Source of the DNA: Dyella kyungheensis
GTDB taxonomy: Bacteria > Pseudomonadota > Gammaproteobacteria > Xanthomonadales > Rhodanobacteraceae
Direction of reading: 5' to 3'
Assembly (NCBI RefSeq): GCF_016905005.1
Contig: NZ_JADIKC010000008.1
Span: forward strand, 1 to 64,000
Length of the DNA stretch: 64,000 bases
In this document: in pieces, positions 54,102 through 63,581 of the stretch
Layout of the letters: each line of letters begins with the position of its first letter
Position numbering within the stretch: the stretch's first letter is position 1
Program-made: the position numbers and the translations under genes
The notes under the pieces: generated by a model
Told to the model about the DNA's origin: nothing
Seen by the model: the letters and a program-made list of their open reading frames with translations, nothing else
The model's database searches: none

Positions 54102-54443
54102 ATGGAACTGATCAAGCTTGGGCCGCGCCTGGGCGTGGATGCGTCGCTGCGTCTGCGCTCTCCCGGGGACGTGCTGTTGCACGACTACATGCGTGCGGAG
54201 GGGCTCAACCCCGCGCAATTCGCACGCCGCACCGGCATCGCTGCGGTGCATATCAAGGAAATCCTCGCCGGCCAACGATCCGTATCGCCAAGGAACGCGA
54301 TACGGCTGGCCATCGCGCTGGATACATCGGCGCTCTATTGGCTGGTGTTGCAGGCGCGCTATGACCTGGCGTGCGAGGCGCGAGGCATCGCTGGAACCGC
54401 TCGCTTTGCGGCGGGCACCGAAGCCGTTCCCGACATCCGTTAG
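54102..54443 (+). CDS. HigA-type XRE regulator/antitoxin without a toxin partner
   Basis: A 113-residue protein with the HigA signature SPGDVLLHDYMRAEGLNPAQFARRTGIAAVHIKEILAGQRSVSPRNAIRLAIALDTSALYWLVLQARYDL. GGGGAG lies seven bases before the ATG. HigA usually follows a higB toxin gene, but none is visible within 600 bp upstream or directly downstream. It is therefore an orphan, perhaps a regulator of the TonB receptor gene that starts 63 nt further on. Confidence 0.88.
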   Translation: MELIKLGPRLGVDASLRLRSPGDVLLHDYMRAEGLNPAQFARRTGIAAVHIKEILAGQRSVSPRNAIRLAIALDTSALYWLVLQARYDLACEARGIAGTARFAAGTEAVPDIR

Positions 54444-54506
54444 CCGCGCCTTGAAGGCAGCTCACGCGAGTCACCCACCACCCTTTCACTACCAAAGGAA
54501 CCGATC

Positions 54507-57494
54507 ATGGCTACGCCAGATCTGCAGGTACGCACGTGTCCGTCGTTTGCATTGCGCCCGTTCGCTCCGCACTCCGTGCGAAGTGCGCCGGCTCACGACG
54601 CAGCAAGGCCGCCCATGACGGGTGTCGGCGCGCTGCGGCATTGCCGCCGTTCCGCCCTGGCCATCGCCTTGCTCGGTTTGTGTGCAGCGAGCGTGTCGCC
54701 GGATGTCTCCGCCGATCCGCAGGCATCCGGACGCAGTACTGAAACGGAAACCAAGAAGGCCGGTGTCGATCAGAAGCCCGTGGCCAAGAAACTCGAAGCG
54801 GTCACGGTGACCGGTTCGTTGATTCCCCAGGTCGAGATCGAAACCGCCGCGCCGTTGATCACCCTCTCCGGCAACGCGCTGCAGACGCGCGGTTTCGCCA
54901 CGGTGGCCGAGGCGCTGAAGCAATCGTCGGTGGCCACCGGCAGCGTGCAGGGTGAGCAGAGTTCCGGCTCGTTCACGCAGGGCGCGCAGACGCTCAGCCT
55001 GTTCGGTATGCCGCCGGGTTTCACCAAATACCTGATCGACGGCCGGCCGATGGGCAATTTCCCCGCGCTGTACAACGGGCGGGATGTGTTCAACAACGTG
55101 TCGGGCATCCCGATGCAGTTGGTGGATCGCATCGAGATCCTGCCGGGCGCGCAGTCGTCGCTGTACGGTTCGGATGCAATTGCTGGTGTGATCAACATCG
55201 TGCTGAAGAAGCGCGTCGATGGCGCGGCGCTGGACGCGCGCTACGGCGTCTATCAGGAGGGCGGTGGCACCAGTCGGCGGTTTAGTTTCAGCGATGGGTT
55301 TCAGCGTGGCCGCTTCAATCTGATGGGCGGGGTGCAATACGAAAACGTCGACCCGATCTGGGGCTATCAGCGCGACCTTACCCGTCGACGCAATACCGAT
55401 GGCACCGGCCCTTCGATCGCCAGCGCCGACTACATGCTGACCAGCGGCACCACCGGCCGCTACATCAACGTGGAAAAGGTTGACGCCAGCGCCTGCAGTC
55501 GCGTGGCCGAACAGTTTGCAGGCACTACCGGCTATCGCGTGCGTGTACCCAACGGAAGCTACTGCGGCTCGTTCTACACGCCGGGTTACCGCACGCTAGG
55601 CAACGCCACCGAAAATGCGCAGATGTATACGCATGCTACCTACGATGCGGGCGAACACGTGCAGTTGTACGGCGACCTGCTCTACAACTACAACGAGACC
55701 CGTTACGCCTCGGGCTCCAATTACACGTGGTGGGGTAGCAGCAGCAAATACCGCTATTTCTACGACACGAAGTTGCGCGACTACGTGCAGATGCAGCGCG
55801 TGTTCTCGCCGGAGGACGTCGGCGGCTACGACTCCATCATGAACAAGTCCACGGAGAACGCGTACATGCTGACGCTGGGCGCACAGGGGCGCCTGGGTTC
55901 GAGCGCGTGGGATTACGACCTCGGTTTCACGCATTCGGACGATCAGCTGAATCAGCGCGGGTTCTCGCGCTGGGCCGATCCGATCAACGACTACTTCACC
56001 AAGCACGTGCTGGGCCCCGACCTGGGGCCGGACCCGCGCGGCCGCGGTTATCGGAGCTTCGCGCCCGACTACGCTGCGTTCTACACCCCTATGTCGGTCG
56101 CCGACTTCCGCAGTTTCACCGGCTACACCAGCAGCCTCAGCAAGACCTGGGACAACCTGGTGCGCGGCCAGCTCACCAACGCCTCGCTGTTTACCTTGCC
56201 GGGTGGCGACGCGGGCATCGCCGCCGTGCTGGAGGCCGGCAACCAGGGCTGGAATTACACGCCGGACGCACGCCTGATGGATGGCCGCGTGTGGGGCATG
56301 ACGGCGGTGCAGGGCGCGGGTCACCGTTCGCGTTACGCCGGCACCCTGGAGTTGCGCGCGCCGGTGTGGCGGCAGCTGACCGTCGATGCTTCGGCGCGCT
56401 ATGACAGTTACAAAGTGGCCGGGAAACAGGTGGACAGCGCCACCTGGAATCTCGGCCTGGAGTATCGGCCGATCGAGACGTTGCTGTTGCGAGGCAAGGT
56501 CGGCACGGCCTTCAAGGCGCCGTCGCTATCCGATCAGTTCCAGGGCCTGAGTGGCTTCTACAGCAGCGCCACGGATTACTTCAATTGCGCCGCACTGGGT
56601 TACCGCGGACCCAAGATCGACCAGTGCCCGACCCGCTATGGCAACGCGCAGTACTTTGGCCAGCAGTCGGGCAACCCGGCGCTGAAGCCGATCGAGGCGA
56701 ACGCCTGGAGCTACGGCGTGGTGTGGTCGCCGTTGGCCCGCATGGCGGTCAGCGTCGACTACCTGCACTGGAATGTGCAAGGCGAAGTGCAGAACCAGAG
56801 CGTGGACTCGCTGCTCAACGACGAGATGCTGTGCCGGCTTGGCGAGCGGGACATCAACTCGCCGTCCTGCCGTGTCGCCCTGGCGCAGATAAAGCGCAGT
56901 GTCGGCGTTGCCAACGACGGCACCATCGGCGATATCACCTCGATCTATCGCACCAAGGTCAACGTCTCGCGCCGTGTCATCAATGCGCTGGTGGCGGATT
57001 TTCGCTATGGCTTCGGCATAGGGCGTTATGGCGACCTGAGCTTTACCGCCACTTACACCGACATGCTCAAGCACGACTATCAACCGTATGCCGGCGATCC
57101 GATGGCCGACCGGCTGCGCGACCCCACGTGGAGCACCGATTTCAAGACGCGCGCCAACGCCTCGGCCAACTGGCATCGCGGCGACTGGTCAGCCACCCTC
57201 TACGCCAACCGCTACGGCAAGACGCCCAACTACCTCGCCTCCAACAATGGCTACGCGTATGCAGGGGCGGGCACCCTGGCGCCATGGATACGCTACAACG
57301 CCAGCGTGTCGTATCAGGCGGTGCCTGGCTTGCTGCTCTCACTGCAGGTCAACAACGTGTTCGATGCGATGCCGCCGCGTGATCGTAGCTATCCGGGCAC
57401 GTCTGGGGCGCCGTATAACTCGAGCAACTATGACGTGTATGGCAGGGCGTATTACTTGCAGGCGACTTATCGGTTTGGTGAGCGCAAGCGGTAG
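54507..57494 (+). CDS. Large TonB-dependent outer-membrane receptor
   Basis: A 995-residue precursor. AAGGAACC precedes the ATG at 54507; the signal-like hydrophobic stretch only appears at residues ~49-65 (SALAIALLGLCAASVS), so an internal ATG at 54615 (MTGVGALRHC) is a real alternative. The plug domain is clear (EAVTVTGSLIPQVEIETAAP...GFATVAEALKQSSV...RIEILPGAQSSLYGSDAIAGVINIV), followed by a long barrel ending YYLQATYRFGERKR, with no terminal aromatic. The plug belongs to the Xanthomonadales group with VTGSRI-like openings; the ligand is unknown. The gene is preceded by the orphan HigA-like gene. Confidence 0.93.
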   Translation: MATPDLQVRTCPSFALRPFAPHSVRSAPAHDAARPPMTGVGALRHCRRSALAIALLGLCAASVSPDVSADPQASGRSTETETKKAGVDQKPVAKKLEAVTVTGSLIPQVEIETAAPLITLSGNALQTRGFATVAEALKQSSVATGSVQGEQSSGSFTQGAQTLSLFGMPPGFTKYLIDGRPMGNFPALYNGRDVFNNVSGIPMQLVDRIEILPGAQSSLYGSDAIAGVINIVLKKRVDGAALDARYGVYQEGGGTSRRFSFSDGFQRGRFNLMGGVQYENVDPIWGYQRDLTRRRNTDGTGPSIASADYMLTSGTTGRYINVEKVDASACSRVAEQFAGTTGYRVRVPNGSYCGSFYTPGYRTLGNATENAQMYTHATYDAGEHVQLYGDLLYNYNETRYASGSNYTWWGSSSKYRYFYDTKLRDYVQMQRVFSPEDVGGYDSIMNKSTENAYMLTLGAQGRLGSSAWDYDLGFTHSDDQLNQRGFSRWADPINDYFTKHVLGPDLGPDPRGRGYRSFAPDYAAFYTPMSVADFRSFTGYTSSLSKTWDNLVRGQLTNASLFTLPGGDAGIAAVLEAGNQGWNYTPDARLMDGRVWGMTAVQGAGHRSRYAGTLELRAPVWRQLTVDASARYDSYKVAGKQVDSATWNLGLEYRPIETLLLRGKVGTAFKAPSLSDQFQGLSGFYSSATDYFNCAALGYRGPKIDQCPTRYGNAQYFGQQSGNPALKPIEANAWSYGVVWSPLARMAVSVDYLHWNVQGEVQNQSVDSLLNDEMLCRLGERDINSPSCRVALAQIKRSVGVANDGTIGDITSIYRTKVNVSRRVINALVADFRYGFGIGRYGDLSFTATYTDMLKHDYQPYAGDPMADRLRDPTWSTDFKTRANASANWHRGDWSATLYANRYGKTPNYLASNNGYAYAGAGTLAPWIRYNASVSYQAVPGLLLSLQVNNVFDAMPPRDRSYPGTSGAPYNSSNYDVYGRAYYLQATYRFGERKR

Positions 57495-57600
57495 AGGCGT
57501 TTGGCTGGGGAACCGCGGTGGCCTGGTGCCCATCAGGCAGGCCACTTCGGTGTGCAGCGACAAAACGGGCGATTACCCATTGGCATGGCTGGGGAAGAGG

Positions 57601-57623
57601 AAGAATGGTGCCAGGGACAATAA
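57601..57623 (+). repeat. Family D repeat (AATGGTGCCAGGGACAATA), forward copy
   Basis: It pairs with the inverted copy at 57631-57669 to form a stem of about 20 bp downstream of the TonB receptor. A similar forward copy (ATGGTGTCAGGGACAATTAG) lies at 58357-58380. Confidence 0.85.
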
Positions 57624-57630
57624 GCTACGC

Positions 57631-57669
57631 CCAGCGATGCTTGCTTAATTGTCCCTGGCACCATTTCTT
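57631..57669 (-). repeat. Family D repeat, inverted copy 1
   Basis: GCTTAATTGTCCCTGGCACC and flanks. It recurs exactly over about 39 bp at 57684-57722, a 53-bp tandem step. Confidence 0.88.
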
Positions 57670-57683
57670 CAGCACCATTTCTT

Positions 57684-57722
57684 CCAGCGATGCTTGCTTA
57701 ATTGTCCCTGGCACCATTTCTT
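57684..57722 (-). repeat. Family D repeat, inverted copy 2
   Basis: Exact tandem duplicate of 57631-57669. Extra partial copies (GCACCATTTCTTC) follow each, as expected for replication slippage. Confidence 0.88.
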
Positions 57723-57827
57723 CCAGGCACCATTTCTTCTTTCTTGCCGCTTCCCTGGAAAGTCCACTCTGGCCCCGGCTTTGATCACCAGGCTTCTATC
57801 ACCAGGCTTCTGAAGGAGTGCCCATCG

Positions 57828-58313
57828 ATGCGTGTGTCTCGCTTGTGTCTGATGTTGGTCCTGGGTGCGCTGCATTACTCGCCTATGGCGGCGGCGCAGC
57901 CCGAGTGTCTGGTCCCGCTACATCAGGCGGGCACGCCTTGCCGCATGGCACTGGATGGCGGGCGTCTCTCGGTCAGCCTGACGCCGGATGAAATCAAGGA
58001 GGGAAGGTCGGAGCTGTTGGCGGCCGCTGACGGAAGGGTGCCCTCCAATGTGCAAGGCGGCCTGTTGTTCGATGCGCAGTTGATTCGCCGAGAGGATGAC
58101 AGCGTTCCGGGGCAGTCCGTCTGGACGCTGAAGGCGACCCATGTGCTGGCAGAACTACCCGGAGCGTTCAAGGATCGCCAGATTCAGGTCGTATCACCTG
58201 CGCCAGGAAACGGTGGTACCGGTTTTCATCCTGGCCAGCTCTACAGGGTATTTGCCGCTAAGTTCAACGGCAGGTTCTACGTCTGGGATGGAACTGTCGC
58301 ACCGCTCAACTAG
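57828..58313 (+). CDS. Small exported protein of unknown function
   Basis: A 161-residue protein with a signal peptide (MRVSRLCLMLVLGALHYSPM, cleaved near AAAQP). The mature domain starts with two cysteines (PECLVPLHQAGTPCRM), continues as mixed alpha/beta (GGRLSVSLTPDEIKEGRSEL) and ends in FAAKFNGRFYVWDGTVAPLN. GAAGGAG lies before the ATG. I do not recognise the family. It stands alone between family D repeats. Confidence 0.75.
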   Translation: MRVSRLCLMLVLGALHYSPMAAAQPECLVPLHQAGTPCRMALDGGRLSVSLTPDEIKEGRSELLAAADGRVPSNVQGGLLFDAQLIRREDDSVPGQSVWTLKATHVLAELPGAFKDRQIQVVSPAPGNGGTGFHPGQLYRVFAAKFNGRFYVWDGTVAPLN

Positions 58314-59291
58314 TGCCAGTTCTGGTGAGCGCAAGCGGGGGCGGCGTTCGGTTTGGAAAAATGGTGTCAGGGACAATTAGGTAGGCCTAGCTGTCTCAGG
58401 CCCAAACTTGGGCCATCTCACTCTGATCCCGGTTTTCGCTGGGTTTTCGGCTTTGGCCGATAGCGCTATTCAGACCACCATCGAAATAGAGCATCGGCGC
58501 TATTCGTACCAAAGCAGCACTCCGTCAGAAGCGACCATCCCGCGCAGCGGATTCTCGATGCGCTTGGCGATATAGCCTCCTTCAATCCGTAACGGAGCTG
58601 CTCAGCAGCAGGGTTGCGGCAACTGCATCGGCCGTAGAGCGAACGGCCGCCTCAAATACTTGCGGGTCGATCTGACCTGGCGCAAGCAGATCCTGTCACT
58701 TCGTTCCATCGCGCGGTGCGCCGGCAGGTGCGCTGCGCAGGCGCTCGCCAGCTGCTGAAAATCGTCACCTGACGCAGCGTGTGCTCAGTGCTCTATTACC
58801 GTTGGCGAAAAAGTCTTCATGCACTTTTCACGAGATGCGCAATCGTAAGATAGATCGATACAAATTGTGATGGAGTTCATATTTATTTCGTCGATCGCCA
58901 CTCACAAGTTTCTCCTTGTGGTGCCATCCTTCGGGCGCGACAGCTGCAATTCAGTTTGAAACAGTCCGGGTATTTCCAGGGGGGCTGCGCGTCAAGTGTT
59001 GCTTGATGACGCGGTTGTCGCATCAACGGAACGAAGCGAATCAGGCCGATTTCCCCAGTCATGCCGTTTCGTTTGAGTCTTCGTCATAAAACAGGGGCTG
59101 TGCAGGGTTCTTAGTAGCCGAGCGCATCGACTCGATTCCTGACCTTTAAAAAAACGTTCATGCGAATGCGTGGGCGCAGGGTGTCGTTTTGCCCTGTGCA
59201 CGAGGCTGCCGCGTGCGCGGTAGGTCGACTGCGCCCAGCACTTTGTCCTGACCGCATCCCTGATGCCATTTGAGCCATAAGGGAGCCAGGC
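58314..59291. other. Long intergenic region upstream of the adhesin
   Basis: It holds a partial copy of the TonB receptor 3' end (GGTGAGCGCAAGCGG, 58324-58338) joined to a family D repeat (58357-58380). The rest has no convincing gene; frames on both strands are broken. The part from 58830 to 58960 is distinctly AT-richer and could hold the adhesin promoter and a long 5' untranslated region. AAGGGAG just before 59292 is the adhesin ribosome-binding site. Confidence 0.6.
58357..58380 (+). repeat. Family D repeat, distant forward copy
   Basis: AAAAATGGTGTCAGGGACAA then TTAG, one mismatch in the core compared with 57601-57623. Confidence 0.75.
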
Positions 59292-62200
59292 ATGAACAAG
59301 ATCTATCGGAAAGTATGGAGCCGCGCGCTGAGTCAGCTCGTGGTGGTTTCGGAACTGGCCTCGTGCCAGCGCAGTGGTGGACAGGGGCAGCGAGCGGATG
59401 GGCGCTCACCGTTGTCGCGGCCACGACCGGGAATCTTGATCTTGCTGGCTGCCGCGGGCGGGATCGGCTGGGTCTTGCCGGCGCATGCGCAGTCGGTGGA
59501 CTGCAACCCATCGCCCTTCAACGCCTATAACAGCACGGCCTCATGCATGGGCTTCGGCGCCACCGCCAGTGGGGTCGGCGCGACTGCGCTCGGTTCGATC
59601 TCCAACGCGTCCGTACTGGGTGCGGTCGCGGTGGGATACAACGCGCAAAGTACGGGGCAGAATGGCGTGGCGCTCGGCTTTCAGGCCAATGCCGCCTTTA
59701 TCAATTCCATTTATATCGGAGCGCGTACCGCGGCAGGTACGGGCGCGCTGGCCAATAGCGCCATCGGCGTTGGCACCGACGTCACCGCTTCCGGCAACTC
59801 CTCGATTGCCTTTGGAACCCAGGCGGTATCCACGGCGAGCAACGCGATGGCCATCGGCATCATCGCCAACGCCACGGGTGCTTCGGCGATTGCGCAAGGC
59901 GATGGCGCATCGTCAGCCTCGACCAGCAGCGTCGCCATTGGCACGCATGCCTCGGCCGATGTGAACTCGGCCAACAGCGTCGTCATCGGTAGCGTATCCA
60001 AAGCGGTAGGTGCCTTGAATGCCGTTGCGCTGGGTACGTCCGCGCAGGTGAACAACGGTCAGGCCACTGCCCTGGGTGGCTTTACCAATGCCACCGGCGA
60101 GGGCGCAACGGCTGTCGGCCTGTCGACGCAAAGCCTGTTTGCCCACGCGACCGCGGTGGGCTGGCAAGCGTATGCAACGGCGCTCAACGCGATCTATCTG
60201 GGTGCCCGCACGACCGGAACCGGCGCATCGGCCGAGTCGGCCATCGCCATCGGCACGGATGTGAACTCCTCGGGCACCTATGCCATCGGCATGGGCTTGC
60301 AGGCGAATGCGAGCCAGACCGGTGCGATCGCTCTCGGCATGACGACAAAATCCTCTGGCGTCGCTTCCATCGCGATCGGAGGTGACAGCACTGCAGGTGC
60401 CATGGCGTCTGGCACCAATGCGATTTCGATCGGCGCAGAGTCGAGCGCCATCAACAGCAACGCTGCCGCCGTGGGCTTCGACACGCATGCCACGATGGGC
60501 AGCTCGTCCGCGTTCGGTGTTGATACGAATGCCACCGGCACCGGTGCGATTGCCCTGGGCAACAGCTCCACGGCGTCCGGCACCAACGCGGTGGTGCTGG
60601 GTACCAGCGTTACCGCCAATGCCCTCAACGCGGTGGCGGTCGGCACGCAGGCCAATGCAGGCGCGAGCGGCGCCACGGCCGTCGGTGCGCTGTCGCAGGC
60701 GCTGGCCGGTTCCACCGTCGCTATCGGCAACAGCAATACCGTGGCCGCGGGCGCGGGCACTGGTTCGGTGGCGATGGGTCACAGCTCGCAGGTCAATGGC
60801 GGCACGGGTGCCGTGGCGATCGGCGAGGGCCAGGTGGTCAACGGCAACGGCGCGGTCGCCATTGGCGATCCGAACTCCGCCAACGGCAACGGTGCGGTAG
60901 CTACGGGTGCCAACGACACCGCCAACGGCGATGGCGCGGTGGCGATCGGCAACACCAACAATGCGCAGGGCGTTGGCTCGGTGGCCGTGGGCAATGGCAG
61001 CAGCGCACTGGCCGCAGGTGCGGTGGCGTTCGGCAACGCAGCCACCGCCAACAACGCGAACGATGTCGCGCTGGGCTCGGGCTCGACCACGGCAGCCGCC
61101 GTGCAAACCGCCAACACCACCATCAACGGCACCACGTACAACTTCGCCGGCACGACGCCGACCAGCACGGTGAGCGTGGGTGCGTTGAATACGGAGCGCA
61201 CCATCACCAACGTCGCTGCGGGCCGCATCAGCGGTTCCAGCACGGATGCCATCAACGGCTCGCAGTTGTTCGCCACCAACCAGGCGGTGAATACAGTGGG
61301 CAGCACGGTGACCAACCTCGGCAACACCATCGCCACCAGCATCGGCGGTGGCACCACCTACAACCCGACCACGGGCGCCGTGACCACCAATGTCAGCTAT
61401 GGCGGCACGACGTATACCTCGCTGCAGCAGGTGTTCGACCAGATCGACGGTTCGGTGGCTGGCGGCGGTGGTATCAAGTACTTCCATGCCAACTCCATCC
61501 TGGCCGACTCGCAGGCCATCGGCGCGAACAGCGTCGCGGTGGGGCCGGTGTCTACCGCCAGTACCACCAACGCGGTGTCGATCGGCAATGGCGCCGTCGC
61601 GGCCACCAACCCGGGCGACGTGGCGTTGGGTTCCGGTGCAAGCACGGGTGCCGTGGTGCAGACCGGCAGTGGCACGGTCGCGGGAACTACCTACACCTAT
61701 GCCGGCGCGACGCCGCTCAGTACGGTCAGCGTGGGCAGCGTGGGCAATGAGCGCACGATCACCAATGTGGCGGCGGGACAAGTGAATGGGTCGAGCACGG
61801 ATGCGATCAACGGCTCGCAGTTGTTCGCCACGAACCAGGCGGTGGACAACCTGAGCAACGCGGTCACCGCTGGCGCCACGCACTACTACAGCGTCAACGA
61901 CAACGGTGTGCAGGGCGGCAACTACGCCAACAACGGCGCAACCGGCATCAACGCGCTCGCCGCAGGCGTGGGCGCAGCGGCCACCGCAGACAACGGCACC
62001 GCGCTGGGTCAGAACAGCAACGTCTCGGTGCTTGGCGGCGTGGCGCTGGGCTCGGGCGCGGTCTCCGATCGCGCCATCGCACCGACTTCCGGCTCCATCA
62101 CTGTGGGTACCAACACCATTCCCTACAACACCACCGATCGCAATCTGCTCGGCGCGGTCTCGGTGGGCAACGCCACCGATTTCCGCCAGATCACCAATGT

Positions 62201-63521
62201 GGCGGACGGCACGCTGGATCAGGATGCGGTGACGTTGCGCCAGCTCAAGGGCGCGATGAGTTCGTTCTCGGTCACGCCGATCAAGTACTTCCACGCCAAC
62301 TCCACCGCATCCGATTCGCTGGCGGTGGGCGCGGAGTCGGTCGCCATCGGTCCTCAGACCACGGTGAACGGCGATAACGGCATCGGCATGGGCAATGGCG
62401 CGATCGTGCAGCAGACCGCGCCGGGCGGTACGGCGATCGGCCAGAACGCCACGGTGAATCTCGCCGATGGCGTCGCGCTCGGCACCAACGCTACCTCCAA
62501 TGGCATCCAGGCGATGGCCTTGGGTGCGGGTTCGCAGGCGGCCTTTGCCGGCAGTGTGGCCCTGGGTGCCGGATCGGTGACCGATGCGGCCGTGGGCACG
62601 ACCAGTGCCACCATCGGCGGCACCACCTACAACTTCGCCGGCACCACGCCGGGAGCGACGGTGAGCGTCGGCACCGTGGGTGCGGAACGTACGCTCACCA
62701 ACGTGGCGGCAGGTCGTATCAGTGGCAGCAGCACGGATGCGATCAACGGCTCGCAGCTGTATGCGACCAATCAGTCGTTGAACTCGCTGTACACGCAGTT
62801 CAACAACCTCGCCAACGTCGTCAACAATCTGCCGCCGTCGAGTGGTGGCGGTGGCGGCGGCGGTACCACCACGGTGAACAACACCTACCAGACGAGCACC
62901 AACAACACGACGGTGGCGTCGGCGACGGGCAACAACTCCACCGCGGCTGGCGCCGGTTCCACAGCATCGGGCAACAACTCCACCGCGGCGGGTGCCGGCT
63001 CCACGGCGTCGGGCAACAACAGCACGGCGGTCGGCAGCGGTTCCAGTGCCACGGGTGACAACAGTGTTGCCATCGGCGCGGGTTCGGTGGCGTCCACCAG
63101 CAACGCGGTGTCAGTCGGTTCGCCCGGCAATGAACGCACCATCACCAACGTGGCCAACGGTGTGAATGCCACCGATGCAGTGAACGTGGGCCAGCTCGGC
63201 GAAGCCATCAACCAGGCCGAGAACTGGTCGAAGGATTACGTCGACCAACGCTTCCAAACCGTCGACCGCCAGCTCAATCAAATCGGTAACCGTGCCAATG
63301 CGGGCATTGCCTCGGCGATGGCGCTGGCGAGCCTGCCACAGGCTTATCAGCCGAATCAGAGTTCGGCCGCGGTTTCGCTCGGTGCATTCCACGGTGAAAC
63401 CGGTATTGCCATTGGCGTGTCCACCATCACCGAAAGCGGTCGCTACGTGTTCAAGCTCAACGCCACCACCAACTCGCGCGGCGATGCCGGCGCGGGCGTG
63501 GGCGCGGGCGTGGTCTGGTAA
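59292..63521 (+). CDS. YadA-type trimeric autotransporter adhesin (Type Vc secretion)
   Basis: A 1409-residue surface adhesin. Residues 1-67 form an extended signal peptide (ESPR, MNKIYRKVWSRALSQLVVVS, then a hydrophobic core ending AHAQ). A head of Hep/Hag repeats follows (AIGxxxxAxGxxA-type heptads), broken by neck modules. The module ERTITNVAAGRISGSSTDAI occurs at about 61195, 61747 and 62685, with a shorter one near 63133. A tandem stalk segment (STAAGAGSTASGNN repeats) precedes the anchor. The last ~80 residues are the YadA anchor (GIASAMALASLPQAY...GVGAGVVW), which forms a 12-strand trimeric pore. It probably mediates binding or biofilm formation. Confidence 0.96.
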   Translation: MNKIYRKVWSRALSQLVVVSELASCQRSGGQGQRADGRSPLSRPRPGILILLAAAGGIGWVLPAHAQSVDCNPSPFNAYNSTASCMGFGATASGVGATALGSISNASVLGAVAVGYNAQSTGQNGVALGFQANAAFINSIYIGARTAAGTGALANSAIGVGTDVTASGNSSIAFGTQAVSTASNAMAIGIIANATGASAIAQGDGASSASTSSVAIGTHASADVNSANSVVIGSVSKAVGALNAVALGTSAQVNNGQATALGGFTNATGEGATAVGLSTQSLFAHATAVGWQAYATALNAIYLGARTTGTGASAESAIAIGTDVNSSGTYAIGMGLQANASQTGAIALGMTTKSSGVASIAIGGDSTAGAMASGTNAISIGAESSAINSNAAAVGFDTHATMGSSSAFGVDTNATGTGAIALGNSSTASGTNAVVLGTSVTANALNAVAVGTQANAGASGATAVGALSQALAGSTVAIGNSNTVAAGAGTGSVAMGHSSQVNGGTGAVAIGEGQVVNGNGAVAIGDPNSANGNGAVATGANDTANGDGAVAIGNTNNAQGVGSVAVGNGSSALAAGAVAFGNAATANNANDVALGSGSTTAAAVQTANTTINGTTYNFAGTTPTSTVSVGALNTERTITNVAAGRISGSSTDAINGSQLFATNQAVNTVGSTVTNLGNTIATSIGGGTTYNPTTGAVTTNVSYGGTTYTSLQQVFDQIDGSVAGGGGIKYFHANSILADSQAIGANSVAVGPVSTASTTNAVSIGNGAVAATNPGDVALGSGASTGAVVQTGSGTVAGTTYTYAGATPLSTVSVGSVGNERTITNVAAGQVNGSSTDAINGSQLFATNQAVDNLSNAVTAGATHYYSVNDNGVQGGNYANNGATGINALAAGVGAAATADNGTALGQNSNVSVLGGVALGSGAVSDRAIAPTSGSITVGTNTIPYNTTDRNLLGAVSVGNATDFRQITNVADGTLDQDAVTLRQLKGAMSSFSVTPIKYFHANSTASDSLAVGAESVAIGPQTTVNGDNGIGMGNGAIVQQTAPGGTAIGQNATVNLADGVALGTNATSNGIQAMALGAGSQAAFAGSVALGAGSVTDAAVGTTSATIGGTTYNFAGTTPGATVSVGTVGAERTLTNVAAGRISGSSTDAINGSQLYATNQSLNSLYTQFNNLANVVNNLPPSSGGGGGGGTTTVNNTYQTSTNNTTVASATGNNSTAAGAGSTASGNNSTAAGAGSTASGNNSTAVGSGSSATGDNSVAIGAGSVASTSNAVSVGSPGNERTITNVANGVNATDAVNVGQLGEAINQAENWSKDYVDQRFQTVDRQLNQIGNRANAGIASAMALASLPQAYQPNQSSAAVSLGAFHGETGIAIGVSTITESGRYVFKLNATTNSRGDAGAGVGAGVVW
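62931..63060 (+). repeat. Tandem coding repeat (about 42 nt) in the adhesin stalk
   Basis: GGCAACAACTCCACCGCGGC recurs near 62929 and 62971, with a third variant near 63013. Each encodes GNNSTAAGAGSTAS. Near-identical adjacent copies allow length change by slippage. Confidence 0.8.
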
Positions 63522-63581
63522 TGGGCGCCGCTCGGCGCCATGCGCCGGGGCGCCTCCCGAAAGCATCCAGGAGTCATCAAT

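Noticed and set aside
54102-54443. A complete HigBA toxin-antitoxin pair
   Set aside because: Only the HigA-like gene is present; no RelE/HigB-type frame of ~90 residues is found on either side.
59913-62294. 793-codon open frame on the minus strand inside the adhesin gene
   Set aside because: Its composition mirrors the repetitive, high-GC adhesin frame, it has no domain or signal, and the plus-strand product is unambiguous.
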